Assembly: GCA_913056495.1 (NCBI GenBank)
Contig: CAJXMO010000016.1
Span: 1 to 64,000, forward strand
Direction of reading: 5' to 3'
Length of the DNA stretch: 64,000 nucleotides
From: an uncultured Alteromonadaceae bacterium
Lineage (GTDB): Bacteria > Pseudomonadota > Gammaproteobacteria > Enterobacterales > Alteromonadaceae
Each line of letters starts with the position of its first letter. Position 1 is the first letter of the stretch. The notes beneath the pieces are model-generated. The model saw nothing but the letters and a program-made list of their open reading frames with translations. It was not told the DNA's origin and ran no database searches. Shown here in pieces: positions 36,495-45,450 of the stretch. A program made the translations under genes and the position numbers.

Positions 36495-37512
36495 CCTGAA
36501 CTCTGGATAAGAAATTAAATATGAGGGAACTAAATGCCCGTACCTTGATCAGATCTTTCGACCAAAAAAGAATTAACCAAATGAGGTACGAGCATGGATA
36601 AGTTAGTTGAAACCTTTTGTGATGTCGATGATTTTTGCCAATTATTTATTCAGCAGTGGCAAAAAGCTTTGCTTGAAAACGGAGATATCAAACGGCGACG
36701 AAAAAGCCGATTAACTCCATCAGAAATCATCACAATTATTATCCATTTTCACCAGTCCGATTATCGTAATTTCAAAAGTTATTATTTAAATCACGTCTAT
36801 CGCTATCTCAGAGATTATTTTCCCAATTTGCTAAGCTATACGCGGTTTCTAGGCCTTATGCCCAGTGTTGTAGTTCCAATGAGTAGCTACCTGACAGCTA
36901 AACTTGGTAAGCCAACTGGTATTCAATTTGCGGATTCAACCAAAATAGAAGTTTGTCATATAATGCGAGCCAAAAGACATAAGGTGCTAGCTGAGTATGC
37001 ACATCATGGAAAGGGGACAATGGGCTGGTCTTTTGGGTTTAAGCTTCACTTAATTATCAATCATCATGGAGAAATAGTTTCGTTAAAATTAACTAAGGGG
37101 AACACTGACGATAGAGCCCCCATTCCTGAAATGGCAGAAAATTTGTTCGGAACGCTATACGCAGATAAAGGGTATATTAGCAATAAGTTAACCGCTGAAC
37201 TTAAAGAAAAAGACATTAATTTAGTCACCACGATACGAAAAAACATGAAGAAGCGGTTTATTTCGTTATGGGATAGAGCCATTTTAAAAAAGCGTTTTAT
37301 TATTGAGACCGTCAACGATCAATTGAAAAACATTTCGTACATTGAACATTCCAGACACCGCAGTATGCATGGTTTTATGCTGAATTTACTGGGAGGATTG
37401 ATAGCTTACTGTTTAAAAGATAAAAAGCCATCTTTGGACTTAACTGCCGAGGAAATAGAGCTACTTGGAGGTGGCAATTTGATGGTGGCTTAACCAGATC
37501 TCAGGTTAAATA
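36488..37512. mobile_element. IS982-family insertion sequence with 6-bp target duplication
   Basis: The IS itself is 36494-37506 (1013 bp). Left end ACCTGAACTCTGG (36494-36506) and right end CCAGATCTCAGGT (37494-37506) are imperfect inverted repeats (11 of 13 match). TAAATA lies directly outside each end (36488-36493 and 37507-37512) as target duplication. It holds one intact transposase gene, so it is probably recent and active. Confidence 0.88.
36594..37493 (+). CDS. IS982-family transposase
   Basis: 299-residue DDE transposase. N-terminal helical region SRLTPSEIITIIIHFHQSDYRNFKSYY is typical of IS982. The catalytic acids appear in IQFADSTKIEVC (first Asp), TLYADKGYIS (second Asp) and RFIIETVNDQLK (Glu). 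Full length without frameshift, ending just inside the right inverted repeat. Confidence 0.92.
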   Translation: MDKLVETFCDVDDFCQLFIQQWQKALLENGDIKRRRKSRLTPSEIITIIIHFHQSDYRNFKSYYLNHVYRYLRDYFPNLLSYTRFLGLMPSVVVPMSSYLTAKLGKPTGIQFADSTKIEVCHIMRAKRHKVLAEYAHHGKGTMGWSFGFKLHLIINHHGEIVSLKLTKGNTDDRAPIPEMAENLFGTLYADKGYISNKLTAELKEKDINLVTTIRKNMKKRFISLWDRAILKKRFIIETVNDQLKNISYIEHSRHRSMHGFMLNLLGGLIAYCLKDKKPSLDLTAEEIELLGGGNLMVA

Positions 37513-37838
37513 GCCCAACTACAACATCAACTTAATTAATTTTTTCATCTACATTCGACTCAAACTGTAGTGGTCAAGAATTTTGGCCATAACATAATTT
37601 TAAAGCTTTGTAAGTAACCTCTGATGAGCATAATAAAAAATTGCCAATCGAGTATATTTGACGCAAGTCCACTAGTCATTGTTGAAAAACTCAGTAAATC
37701 TATCTGTTTCTTCTGGAACGCCACAAATCGTTAGTGTTAATCTCTATTAACACTCATGATTAGTCGCATTGGTTACGTTATGCCCAAAATAATAATTGAA
37801 AGCTGGCCGCTGCTACTTAGATTGATTACTTTATAAAT
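37513..37838. other. Gene-free stretch with a repeat copy and a hairpin
   Basis: 326 nt. The repeat TGTAGTGGTCAAG...TTTTGGCCA occupies 37566-37589. A perfect 9-bp hairpin, AGTGTTAAT/ATTAACACT with a CTCT loop, lies at 37733-37754 without a T tract. No gene. Confidence 0.5.
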
Positions 37839-38348
37839 TTAGTAAATCCAATCTGGGCGTTCTGGTGGAAACATCTTTATCAGTTCTAGAGCAAATGGAT
37901 CAGGTTCCTCCATTATCAAATCACAATCATAAAATCTTATAGCTCGTTTCTTATATGGGCTATAGTCTTCACTGCTTGGATTGGTGATATCGAATCCGAT
38001 TTCAGAAAGAGCACTCTCCAAACTTGCCATTACATCTCTAGGGTCTCCCGAAAACCATTCCGATGGTTTAGATTCTTGATTTTCATCACCTAGGAAATGA
38101 ATGCGACTGTCGCAAAAAAATCGGTGGCTGTGAAGGTAATCTTCGATGCCTTTGAGAGTTCTTCCGAAAGTATTGAGAAAACAATAAGCTTGATTTAATG
38201 CAATGTAGGGGTCGGCCGTTTTAAATGCTCGCATTCTAATGAGTGGATTGCTTTCTGATAAGCCAATCTTGAACCGATTAGGGTCTCTCGCGGTCATACA
38301 TACATAAATCCAACCTTCCGCATACGGAACATCAATAAATTTCGTCAT
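37839..38348 (-). CDS. GIY-YIG-like (T5orf172/MUG113 type) protein, tentative
   Basis: 169 residues from the ATG at 38348; the frame extends to a TTG at 38363. GWIYVCMTARDPNRFKIGLSE then IRMRAFKTADPYIALNQAYCF resembles the GIY-YIG nuclease variant in T5orf172/MUG113 proteins (YV...KIG...R...T..P), and the middle has GIEDYLHSHRFF. Bracketed by the 24-nt repeats at 37566 and 38446, like a cargo cassette. Catalytic competence is unknown. Confidence 0.6.
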   Translation of the reverse strand: MTKFIDVPYAEGWIYVCMTARDPNRFKIGLSESNPLIRMRAFKTADPYIALNQAYCFLNTFGRTLKGIEDYLHSHRFFCDSRIHFLGDENQESKPSEWFSGDPRDVMASLESALSEIGFDITNPSSEDYSPYKKRAIRFYDCDLIMEEPDPFALELIKMFPPERPDWIY

Positions 38349-38445
38349 GTTCTTTATTCTCAATATGTCAATAAGCCAATGTTAGGCTCTTTTGTTAGAA
38401 GATCAAGTAACTAGATAAGAATACATAATTCTGAAAATCGCAGGT

Positions 38446-38473
38446 TGTAGTGGTCAAGTTATTTGGCCACTAC
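38446..38473 (+). repeat. Third copy of the TGTAGTGGTCAAG repeat
   Basis: TGTAGTGGTCAAGTTATTTG followed by GCCACTACG. In this copy GTAGTGG (38447-38453) pairs with CCACTAC (38467-38473). Relatives are at 36011-36036 (reverse orientation) and 37566-37589 (same orientation). They may be remnants of insertion-sequence ends or recombination sites. Confidence 0.6.
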
Positions 38474-38594
38474 GCTAACGCATTGGTTAATGTTGTAGTG
38501 ATTTAAATAGACCTATATAAAATTAACTAACATTGGAATTCTATGCTTATTTCCATTAATATCAAGAGGCTACTTAATCCCTATGTAAAGGAAA

Positions 38595-39599
38595 ATGATG
38601 GGCATTGAAGATGTAATGATTTCAAGGCGACAATCGGCTTCTAGCCGCGGTGTTGCTGTACTACCTGACAATTATAATGGTGTTACCAAGCAAAAAATAT
38701 CAAACGTTTTATCAAGGATAGATCGTAGCACAGATAACATGGTAGATGCTGTGTTTGCGTTGTTGTGCGATGAAGATAATTGGAAACCTGCTTGGGCTAA
38801 AAATGGGTTTAAATTTAGGGACGGGGCAACAACTTCTCATATTGGTACGCATATAGGTATTCTGCAACGTGGACGGAATATTAAATTAGATAGAGAAGGT
38901 AGAGATTATTGGCTAAAGCCATTGTGGGAAATCGGAGCCATTGAAAAGGTATATTTTGACCCGATAAGAAAGGTATACGTGGAAGGTCATCCAAAAGCAA
39001 AATCGCCAAACTCTGCATATAGATTAGCGCCTGAATTTATTCGAATTTTAGAGTGTCCTGACAGTCAAATAGATCAATTGATTAACGAATGGATCAAGAA
39101 AGAGATAATGGTTGAGCGACTCGCTCTTCAAGCTGAAGCAGCCAAGAAAACAACAAATATAATCTTCAGTGAACATAGTCAATTGATCCAAGATAGCTGC
39201 GAAATTTACGTTCCTCGGTTCCTACCGGATTATCAAATAGTTTATGTGGATGATGGTGATGGCGATAGAATCACTGAAGAGCAACTAAAAATCTTAAATG
39301 ATGCAGGTTTGTCACTTACTCTCCATGACTCTATGCCTGATGTTTTATTGATAAATCCATCAACGAATCATTTGTGGGTCATTGAAGCCGTCACAAGCGA
39401 CGGTGAGGTCGATATTCATAAAAAACAAAGTTTAGAAGGTTTTGCATGCCGCAATAACAAGACTGGAGTCGGTTTTACGACAACTTATCCTACATGGAAA
39501 AAAGCAGCGGAGAGGCAATCGTTGCTAAAAAACTTGGCAGACAAAAGTTATCTGTGGATAAGGGAAGATCCCTCAAGAAATATATTAATTCAACAATAA
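38595..39599 (+). CDS. BsuBI/PstI-family type II restriction endonuclease
   Basis: 334 residues. The C-terminal catalytic part has SMPDVLLINP with Asp249, then WVIEAVTSDGEVD with Glu264, the pattern of BsuBI/PstI enzymes. The N-terminal half is a helix-rich recognition part. Known members cut CTGCAG; whether this one does cannot be read from sequence. It is convergent with the methyltransferase, with a terminator between. AAGGA lies just before the start; a second ATG at 38598 is equally possible. Confidence 0.85.
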   Translation: MMGIEDVMISRRQSASSRGVAVLPDNYNGVTKQKISNVLSRIDRSTDNMVDAVFALLCDEDNWKPAWAKNGFKFRDGATTSHIGTHIGILQRGRNIKLDREGRDYWLKPLWEIGAIEKVYFDPIRKVYVEGHPKAKSPNSAYRLAPEFIRILECPDSQIDQLINEWIKKEIMVERLALQAEAAKKTTNIIFSEHSQLIQDSCEIYVPRFLPDYQIVYVDDGDGDRITEEQLKILNDAGLSLTLHDSMPDVLLINPSTNHLWVIEAVTSDGEVDIHKKQSLEGFACRNNKTGVGFTTTYPTWKKAAERQSLLKNLADKSYLWIREDPSRNILIQQ

Positions 39600-39610
39600 A
39601 TATATGATTA

Positions 39611-39638
39611 CCGAGCAAATAAACTTGCTCGGTTTTTT
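39611..39638. terminator. Terminator between convergent restriction and modification genes
   Basis: CCGAGCAA (39611-39618) and TTGCTCGG (39625-39632) form an 8-bp stem with a 6-nt loop, followed by six T. Confidence 0.88.
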
Positions 39639-41166
39639 ATAAATTCAGGACTAGATTGTCAAAAAGCTCCTGATCGTAGCAATCGACTTGGCGGCCAATT
39701 TCTATTAATTTGCTTTTACTTGGGTAGCGAAGTACTCGAAGATCTGTTGCATTTACCTGCGTATGTCCATTAAATTGACGGAAGTATTGGTCAACTATCG
39801 TACTATTTAGGTAAACCCATAATCCTTTAGCGAGATTTATATCTAAAGAAGAGCCGTTGGCATGAAAATAATTTGTTTTATTTTCAAACCCAACAACATC
39901 AGTTGAAGTCAGTTCAGGTGTATATAAACCAGCAACTACTCGTCTCGTCTCTTCTTTAGAAGTTAATCTCTTCGTCAAAAGGTAGGTGCCATTAGGAACC
40001 ATCATTTTTACTGTTTCTTCGTTTAAGTGAATTGCATTGGGTTTTTTGTTACTCTGTACTGGATATTGAATTTTACCGTTTCTAAAATGCATAGGAAAAA
40101 TGAGCGGCACAGTTGTTTGATCTGGATCGTGTCTTAGGTGTGGTTTGTTTCGAAAATCGACAACCTTACCTGTACTTACTTCAACGCCTAAATCACTCAA
40201 TGAACAAGGTAACCCACTTATTTTATTAGCTATAGTTGCTTGTTCTTCACTAGTTACTATATGAATAAATTTGTCAGGATTAGCAGGATTCACTACTTCG
40301 TCAAATTCTACAACCCTAATTAATGGGGTTGGATCATTTTCACAAGTGCTAGAAACAATTTCAACATTGCCTTGCGCTCTATTTTTAACAATTCTAAATA
40401 TTACATTCTCTTGCAAAACTTTGTCTGTCTTAAAAGCACTCTTCCGACTTTCAAATATATGAATTTTGCTTAGGTTGTTGCCTTCTAGTAGTACTCGCCT
40501 GTAATCATTAAAGTAAGGTCCGTTGCAAAAACTTCGAGGTGTAATCGCTACTAGCTCACCTCCATCCTCAAGTAACATTAGAGCTAGCGTAATGAAGCAT
40601 GAGTATAAGTTACCAGTTTCAACACCAACACTTCTTAATAGCTCTCTCTCTTTACTTTTCGCTGCAATTTTAAGGTAAGGTGGATTTAAAATAGCTTTGT
40701 TAAAAGTAGGGGTTGGTAGTCCTTTTTCCCTTAACTTTAAAATATCTATAGCACTTTGAATAAAATCAGTGTGGTAGATTTCAGAGTGCCACCTTGTATT
40801 TGATTCGGCACAGGCATCATTGCACAGAGATAATGAAGACTTTAGCGGTCCGATTAGCAAATCTTCAATTTCCCAAGTATAAGAGTTAATTATCTCGGGT
40901 TGAAACTCAAGAAGCGAACGTTCAACTAAAGCCGAAGTAAGTGAACCGACGCCTGCACCAGCATCTAATACAGTAAGGTTTCCATCAAGATTTTCAAACA
41001 TATTGGCTAAGATACGGCAAGAATAGTTCGAAGTCATGAACTGACCTTTTCGTCCTCGAGTACCAGAATCCAAAAGGCTATTTGATACAATACGTATGGC
41101 ATCGACAGAATCTAAGATAGATAACGATGTATTTTTTTCTAATTCTAAAATTTGTTGGGTATTCAT
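39637..41166 (-). CDS. N6-adenine DNA methyltransferase of the type II R-M pair
   Basis: 509 residues. The SAM-binding motif LDAGAGVGSL at 67-76 precedes catalytic NPPY at 161-164, the gamma-class order also seen in M.PstI-like enzymes. The region after residue 300 is a target-recognition domain. It modifies the site cut by the convergent endonuclease. About 20 codons upstream there is a clean ATG; no controller gene is adjacent. Confidence 0.9.
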   Translation of the reverse strand: MNTQQILELEKNTSLSILDSVDAIRIVSNSLLDSGTRGRKGQFMTSNYSCRILANMFENLDGNLTVLDAGAGVGSLTSALVERSLLEFQPEIINSYTWEIEDLLIGPLKSSLSLCNDACAESNTRWHSEIYHTDFIQSAIDILKLREKGLPTPTFNKAILNPPYLKIAAKSKERELLRSVGVETGNLYSCFITLALMLLEDGGELVAITPRSFCNGPYFNDYRRVLLEGNNLSKIHIFESRKSAFKTDKVLQENVIFRIVKNRAQGNVEIVSSTCENDPTPLIRVVEFDEVVNPANPDKFIHIVTSEEQATIANKISGLPCSLSDLGVEVSTGKVVDFRNKPHLRHDPDQTTVPLIFPMHFRNGKIQYPVQSNKKPNAIHLNEETVKMMVPNGTYLLTKRLTSKEETRRVVAGLYTPELTSTDVVGFENKTNYFHANGSSLDINLAKGLWVYLNSTIVDQYFRQFNGHTQVNATDLRVLRYPSKSKLIEIGRQVDCYDQELFDNLVLNL

Positions 41167-41228
41167 TACAACCTCACCTGTATGTCAATACAGTATAACA
41201 TTGAATCATTTACATTTGAATATTACTA

Positions 41229-42101
41229 TTACAAATCCAAGTTTAAATCACTTGCACCCCTTAACTTATTCCCTACACGGTAGCAAGCCGTGTAAATCAT
41301 CGAGCGACATTCATCCCGTTTTTGTTTAGAGTTGAACTCAAACTGACGAGAGCCAAAGTCACCTGAAATATTGAGTTTCCAAATATCGTAGCCAACATTG
41401 CGTTTAGCAGAGTGACTATACCTTTGGCCTCGACCTTTTTCATTGTTTAATGCTCTTATGTCCGAAAGCTGCACTGACTCTCGATGAATCAAATTTCTAA
41501 ATCTTTTCAGTGTAACAATGTCGGCTAATGAATTCTCCACATCACTGGCTGGAAAGCTGAACTCGTTATTTGTTATATCAGCATGATAGCCTTTTGAATA
41601 ATTCTTCCAAACTTTAGTTGAAATAGGGATTAACAGTATGTTGCCCAATAAAACTAAAGGCCACGGGCTAACGGTTAATGAGTCCCGAAAGTAAGCACAG
41701 GTATAAAATATAATGAGTGATGTTGCGGCATGAACAGCACAATACATTTTGATGGCGTACCAGATATCAACTGTAACAGACAACTGGCCTGTTGCAGGTT
41801 CTTTTTCATCGACTGATTCCGCTTTGGTTTCTTCCGTATTAACAGGTTCTTGATAGCTAATTTCAGGTGTCACTTCCACCTCTTTAACCAAATGGGTCAC
41901 TATACCAAGCTTTAATAGCCGTGATTGCATTTCAATTGCGGCCTCTGCGGGTAAGTTTTTCTTTAAAGCATAGGCTTTGCCATTCAATAACATTTTAGCT
42001 TTATCACTTGGCAATTTAAGACATTTTTCTAATTTAACTAGAGTAGATTGTTTATCAGAGTCTAATGACTCACCTTTAAAAATCACTTTGTATTGAGCCA
42101 T
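41229..42101 (-). CDS. Hypothetical membrane protein of the envelope cluster
   Basis: 290 residues. The N-terminal soluble domain (1-72, YKVIFKGESLDSDKQSTL to LKKNLPAEAAIEMQSRL) resembles an L7/L12-like domain often fused to small membrane proteins. A linker and two hydrophobic segments (about 115-135, 147-165) follow, then a soluble C-terminal domain with paired aromatic and basic residues. Last gene of the four-gene minus-strand cluster. AAGGGA precedes the start. Function unknown. Confidence 0.7.
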   Translation of the reverse strand: MAQYKVIFKGESLDSDKQSTLVKLEKCLKLPSDKAKMLLNGKAYALKKNLPAEAAIEMQSRLLKLGIVTHLVKEVEVTPEISYQEPVNTEETKAESVDEKEPATGQLSVTVDIWYAIKMYCAVHAATSLIIFYTCAYFRDSLTVSPWPLVLLGNILLIPISTKVWKNYSKGYHADITNNEFSFPASDVENSLADIVTLKRFRNLIHRESVQLSDIRALNNEKGRGQRYSHSAKRNVGYDIWKLNISGDFGSRQFEFNSKQKRDECRSMIYTACYRVGNKLRGASDLNLDL

Positions 42102-42145
42102 GATGAAATCCCTTAGCTTTCATAAAGTTCAGTATATGTTCTCGG

Positions 42146-43069
42146 TTAATGATTGTGCGATTGAAGTAACTCAGAGCAGTCTACTTCGATAGCATCATTA
42201 AATTTAGCCAAAACGGTTGGTTGCATGATTGCATCAACCCGAATGATGACTTTTAAATAAAATGGTGTGTCGTGTATTTGTGTGTCAAAGCCATTAGCGG
42301 TAGCTTGTTGCTTTGCAAGCTCTGCGTTTTCTAGGCTTTTAAAGGCACCAACCTGAAAGCATTTAAATCCAATCTTACCTTCTCCGATAATCACTAATCG
42401 TTGGTTCGTTTGCGGGGTTGGTTTAGGTACTGGTTTAATGACGGCCACATCTAGTGAGGCGGATGTCTCTTCCTGCCTTGTGCTAGCTGAGTTTGGTCTA
42501 GGCTTTGTTGTCGGCTTGGGTCTAATACTCTGTTGTGCCTTGTAAGGTTTAGTTTTCGCGTTACCAAAGGCATAGGCTAGCCCCAAACTATAGTAATTGC
42601 TGCTCGCTATTGGTTGATTAAATATGGCACGACCAATATTTAACTCTACGCCCCATTTTGAATTTATCTGGTATGTAAACCGACTCGATACCGTTGCAAA
42701 CAGGCGGTATCTTTCACTGAGAGACCATGTATGTTGGTCATCCACATACTTAATCTCAGTTAAGGATGAATGTACATTAACGTTCACAGCCGCTTTCCAG
42801 TTATCAGATTGAAGGTAAGTGTAGGCTCCACCAATGCTGAGTGATTTAACTGGCGCATCAAAATGAGTGTTATCAATGCTTGAATGCACGCTGCCCCAAT
42901 CAGTAGCAGATAACAGTAAACTAAATGGGGCCAATGTATATGGTTCAATTTTATACTCTATCGATGAAAGCTGATTGCCATGACTAACATGGCCAAAGGA
43001 CATTGAAACTTCATCCGCACAGGCAGCATGAGCGGCAAATAATGCCGCACTGATAAAAAGCTTATTCAT
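42146..43069 (-). CDS. Outer-membrane beta-barrel-like protein with C-terminal SPOR-like domain
   Basis: 307 residues from the ATG at 43069, with GGAG 8 nt upstream; the frame extends to 43096. Signal peptide MNKLFISAALFAAHAACA, then alternating amphipathic strands to about residue 170 ending in YYSLGLAYAFGN, a Pro/Thr/Lys linker, and a C-terminal domain (about 225-300) with KCFQVGAFKSLENAELAKQQA, typical of SPOR folds. Overlaps the FG-GAP gene by 8 nt, so translation is coupled. Confidence 0.7.
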   Translation of the reverse strand: MNKLFISAALFAAHAACADEVSMSFGHVSHGNQLSSIEYKIEPYTLAPFSLLLSATDWGSVHSSIDNTHFDAPVKSLSIGGAYTYLQSDNWKAAVNVNVHSSLTEIKYVDDQHTWSLSERYRLFATVSSRFTYQINSKWGVELNIGRAIFNQPIASSNYYSLGLAYAFGNAKTKPYKAQQSIRPKPTTKPRPNSASTRQEETSASLDVAVIKPVPKPTPQTNQRLVIIGEGKIGFKCFQVGAFKSLENAELAKQQATANGFDTQIHDTPFYLKVIIRVDAIMQPTVLAKFNDAIEVDCSELLQSHNH

Positions 43070-44867
43070 TGTCTTGGCTCCAATGTTGACCTCCATATAG
43101 AACGCTTAAACGGCCTTGAGCAAGCGATGAATCACCGGAACTTAGTTTCGTATGGTAAGCGGGTGCACTGACTACAAAGTCATCAATACCGTCCCCATTA
43201 ATATCGCCTACAGCAGCAATTCTAGAGCCTAAATAATCAGGGGAGTCATAATTAGTTATCGATTGGTAACCTTGCAATACAACATAGTTATTTACGCTTA
43301 ACTCGATGGTATTATCGTCATTTAAATCTATTGCGATTTGTTCAGATGATGAAACGCTGGAGCCCCATAGAATAACAGTATCAGCACGATGAACTTTGCT
43401 CGTTCTATTATAAATCAATACTTGAAATGCAAAGTCATTGAAACCATCATTATTGATGTCACCAACTGTAGTTGCAGCCGCGCCAAACTCTAACAGGTTT
43501 GAATCAAGCGATATGGTTACACCATCGGCTGAGCTTGGACTCGTTTGCATGTCAGATAAGCTGGAAATTGACGCTTGAGTGTTAATAAATAACTGGGTGC
43601 GTGTCATCAGTACAAAGTCATTGTGACTGTCACCATTAATATCAGCCACAAAGTTTGCGGCTTTAATTGATTCAGAGAAGGCTAATTCATTCTGTTTAAA
43701 GTCAGTTCTGGTTACTGCATTTAAATCAACTTCAAATAGTGAATAGGTTAAAGGGTCAATTGCCCAAAGATTTTGCTGAAAGATAGATGCATTCAAGCCG
43801 CCAATAAAACAAGTCGAATAATCAGGTATGGCTCTGACAAAATCACTATCATTAATGTTAGACAAATCAACCGTGGTATTTTTAGGAATGGCGCCTGAAG
43901 CAACTAAATAACTCTGGTCTGTTGTTGCCAATTTTAATTTCAGATAATTACTAAAACGCGTATCACCTGTACTCATGACAACTGGATGAAATAGTTGCTG
44001 TCTCAATGCCGTGGTAGCGCTCGTTTGGATACTGCAATTATCTACGTAAAAAGTATCATCCAGTGCAAAGTTTAAACTTGTGTAGTCATCTTCTGCTTGC
44101 AATTGATTTGTAGTGAGTAAACTTTGGATGCTTTGACTACCATAAATAACCGTGTTACCAGACAATAAGTCAGCGTATCCATCCCCATCAATGTCACCTA
44201 TTGCATAAGTCGATTTATCGACTTTTAGTGCTTCATTAAATGATGACTGCTTGGCATCTAAATAACGTTCATCATAAAGGTGATTATTTGAAACATTCGA
44301 ATTACCTAGAATGGCTAAGTCGTATACATCAAAAGGGGACGAGGTTCGGTATCCAGCAATAAAGTCGTTTAAGCCATCGCCATTAATGTCACCTGCATTT
44401 TGCAGAGAAATACCAAACATAGCACCATCTGAACGAGCGGAGTGGTCAATGACATAACCTAAATGAGCGTCCTCATTTAGCTGACTGGTTAAACTTGATA
44501 AATCAATTTGCTTTGGAACGTAACTTATCAAAACGGTATGCTCAGATGTATTACCTTTTGCATCCACTAACTCAAGGGTTATCGTATCTTTACCCCAAAA
44601 TAGATTGTTGGGCTGGTAAGTTACAATCATCCCTGCATTAGCTTCTACATGTCCATAAAGTGCTGAAATGGATGATATTTGATAACTATCTGAATTATCT
44701 GCTGTTGCAATAGAGATATCCAGACTATTGTTATTAGTTAACACATAGTGAGTTGTTGCAAGAGATGGATTGTTAACGTTATTGTCTGCGTCTACGGTCA
44801 CCGTATCGCCACAAGCCAATACCGATGCACTCAGATAACATACAGTGATGATGTGTAATAATTTCAT
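43062..44867 (-). CDS. FG-GAP/VCBS repeat lipoprotein
   Basis: 601 residues. Lipoprotein signal with lipobox LSASVLAC (Cys19). A domain resembling a cadherin-like fold occupies about 30-125. It is followed by FG-GAP calcium-binding repeats: GDINGDGLNDFI, GDIDGDGYADLL, DINGDSHNDFVL, GDINNDGFNDFAF and GDINGDGIDDFV. Such beta-propellers mediate surface adhesion or ligand binding. Second gene of the cluster, 14 nt after the small upstream gene. Confidence 0.88.
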   Translation of the reverse strand: MKLLHIITVCYLSASVLACGDTVTVDADNNVNNPSLATTHYVLTNNNSLDISIATADNSDSYQISSISALYGHVEANAGMIVTYQPNNLFWGKDTITLELVDAKGNTSEHTVLISYVPKQIDLSSLTSQLNEDAHLGYVIDHSARSDGAMFGISLQNAGDINGDGLNDFIAGYRTSSPFDVYDLAILGNSNVSNNHLYDERYLDAKQSSFNEALKVDKSTYAIGDIDGDGYADLLSGNTVIYGSQSIQSLLTTNQLQAEDDYTSLNFALDDTFYVDNCSIQTSATTALRQQLFHPVVMSTGDTRFSNYLKLKLATTDQSYLVASGAIPKNTTVDLSNINDSDFVRAIPDYSTCFIGGLNASIFQQNLWAIDPLTYSLFEVDLNAVTRTDFKQNELAFSESIKAANFVADINGDSHNDFVLMTRTQLFINTQASISSLSDMQTSPSSADGVTISLDSNLLEFGAAATTVGDINNDGFNDFAFQVLIYNRTSKVHRADTVILWGSSVSSSEQIAIDLNDDNTIELSVNNYVVLQGYQSITNYDSPDYLGSRIAAVGDINGDGIDDFVVSAPAYHTKLSSGDSSLAQGRLSVLYGGQHWSQDNE

Positions 44868-44881
44868 AGTTGAATCTCAGT

Positions 44882-45217
44882 TTAATTCGAAGTTAAATGA
44901 CGCTGCTTACAGCAACGCCAGTAATTGACTAGCCCAATTGTAGTTGCGGCTATTTCTTGGATAGACTGTTGAATGCCATCCAAGTTAGGTTGCTGATTAG
45001 TCGCATCGCTTGAATAAATTGCAGGTAGATTAGTTAACATTTGCTTTTGGTTTGCATCAACGCGAAGCGGTACTGGTGTGCCTTTCGTTAATGGAAAGGC
45101 AATCCGTTCACGTAAGGCAAACGGAAAGGATGGTGAGTTATGTACCTCACTTTGGATGCCCTTCCTGGAGTGAGAGAACACACCATATTGATGTACGAGT
45201 CCAAAAATTAAAATCAT
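44882..45217 (-). CDS. Small hypothetical protein, first gene of the envelope cluster
   Basis: 111 residues, no recognised family. A strong AAAGGAG lies 6-7 nt before the ATG, good evidence for translation. Basic, with a Cys pair near the C-terminus (YWRCCKQRH). Followed after 14 nt by the FG-GAP lipoprotein, so it leads the operon. Confidence 0.65.
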   Translation of the reverse strand: MILIFGLVHQYGVFSHSRKGIQSEVHNSPSFPFALRERIAFPLTKGTPVPLRVDANQKQMLTNLPAIYSSDATNQQPNLDGIQQSIQEIAATTIGLVNYWRCCKQRHLTSN

Positions 45218-45405
45218 ATACTACTCCTTTGTTCCTGTTCTAGGTACATATAGGACGTATAAAGCCCTTGCCAATAAAGGCAATAAGTATTAACGATAAA
45301 ACGAATGACTAAATTATCACCACGGTGCTTGGGTGATATTGATGCCTAAAACTATCGTGCGCATACATCCTTCCTTCCATAGACAGATAAGCTGTTAGTT
45401 TACGG

Positions 45406-45424
45406 TGTACCTGAATTGGGTACA
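45406..45424. promoter_or_regulatory. Candidate operator upstream of the XRE gene
   Basis: TGTACC and GGTACA with a 7-nt spacer form a perfect 6-bp inverted repeat 27 nt before the XRE start. A further GGTACA half-site is at 45243-45248, near the divergent envelope cluster start. It may be the site of the adjacent XRE regulator. Confidence 0.4.
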
Positions 45425-45450
45425 AGCTAAATCTGGCATATCTTGCCAGC

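Noticed and set aside
37733..37754. Perfect hairpin AGTGTTAAT/ATTAACACT
   Set aside because: Not called a terminator as there is no T tract and no gene ends nearby; kept only as a note in the gap description.
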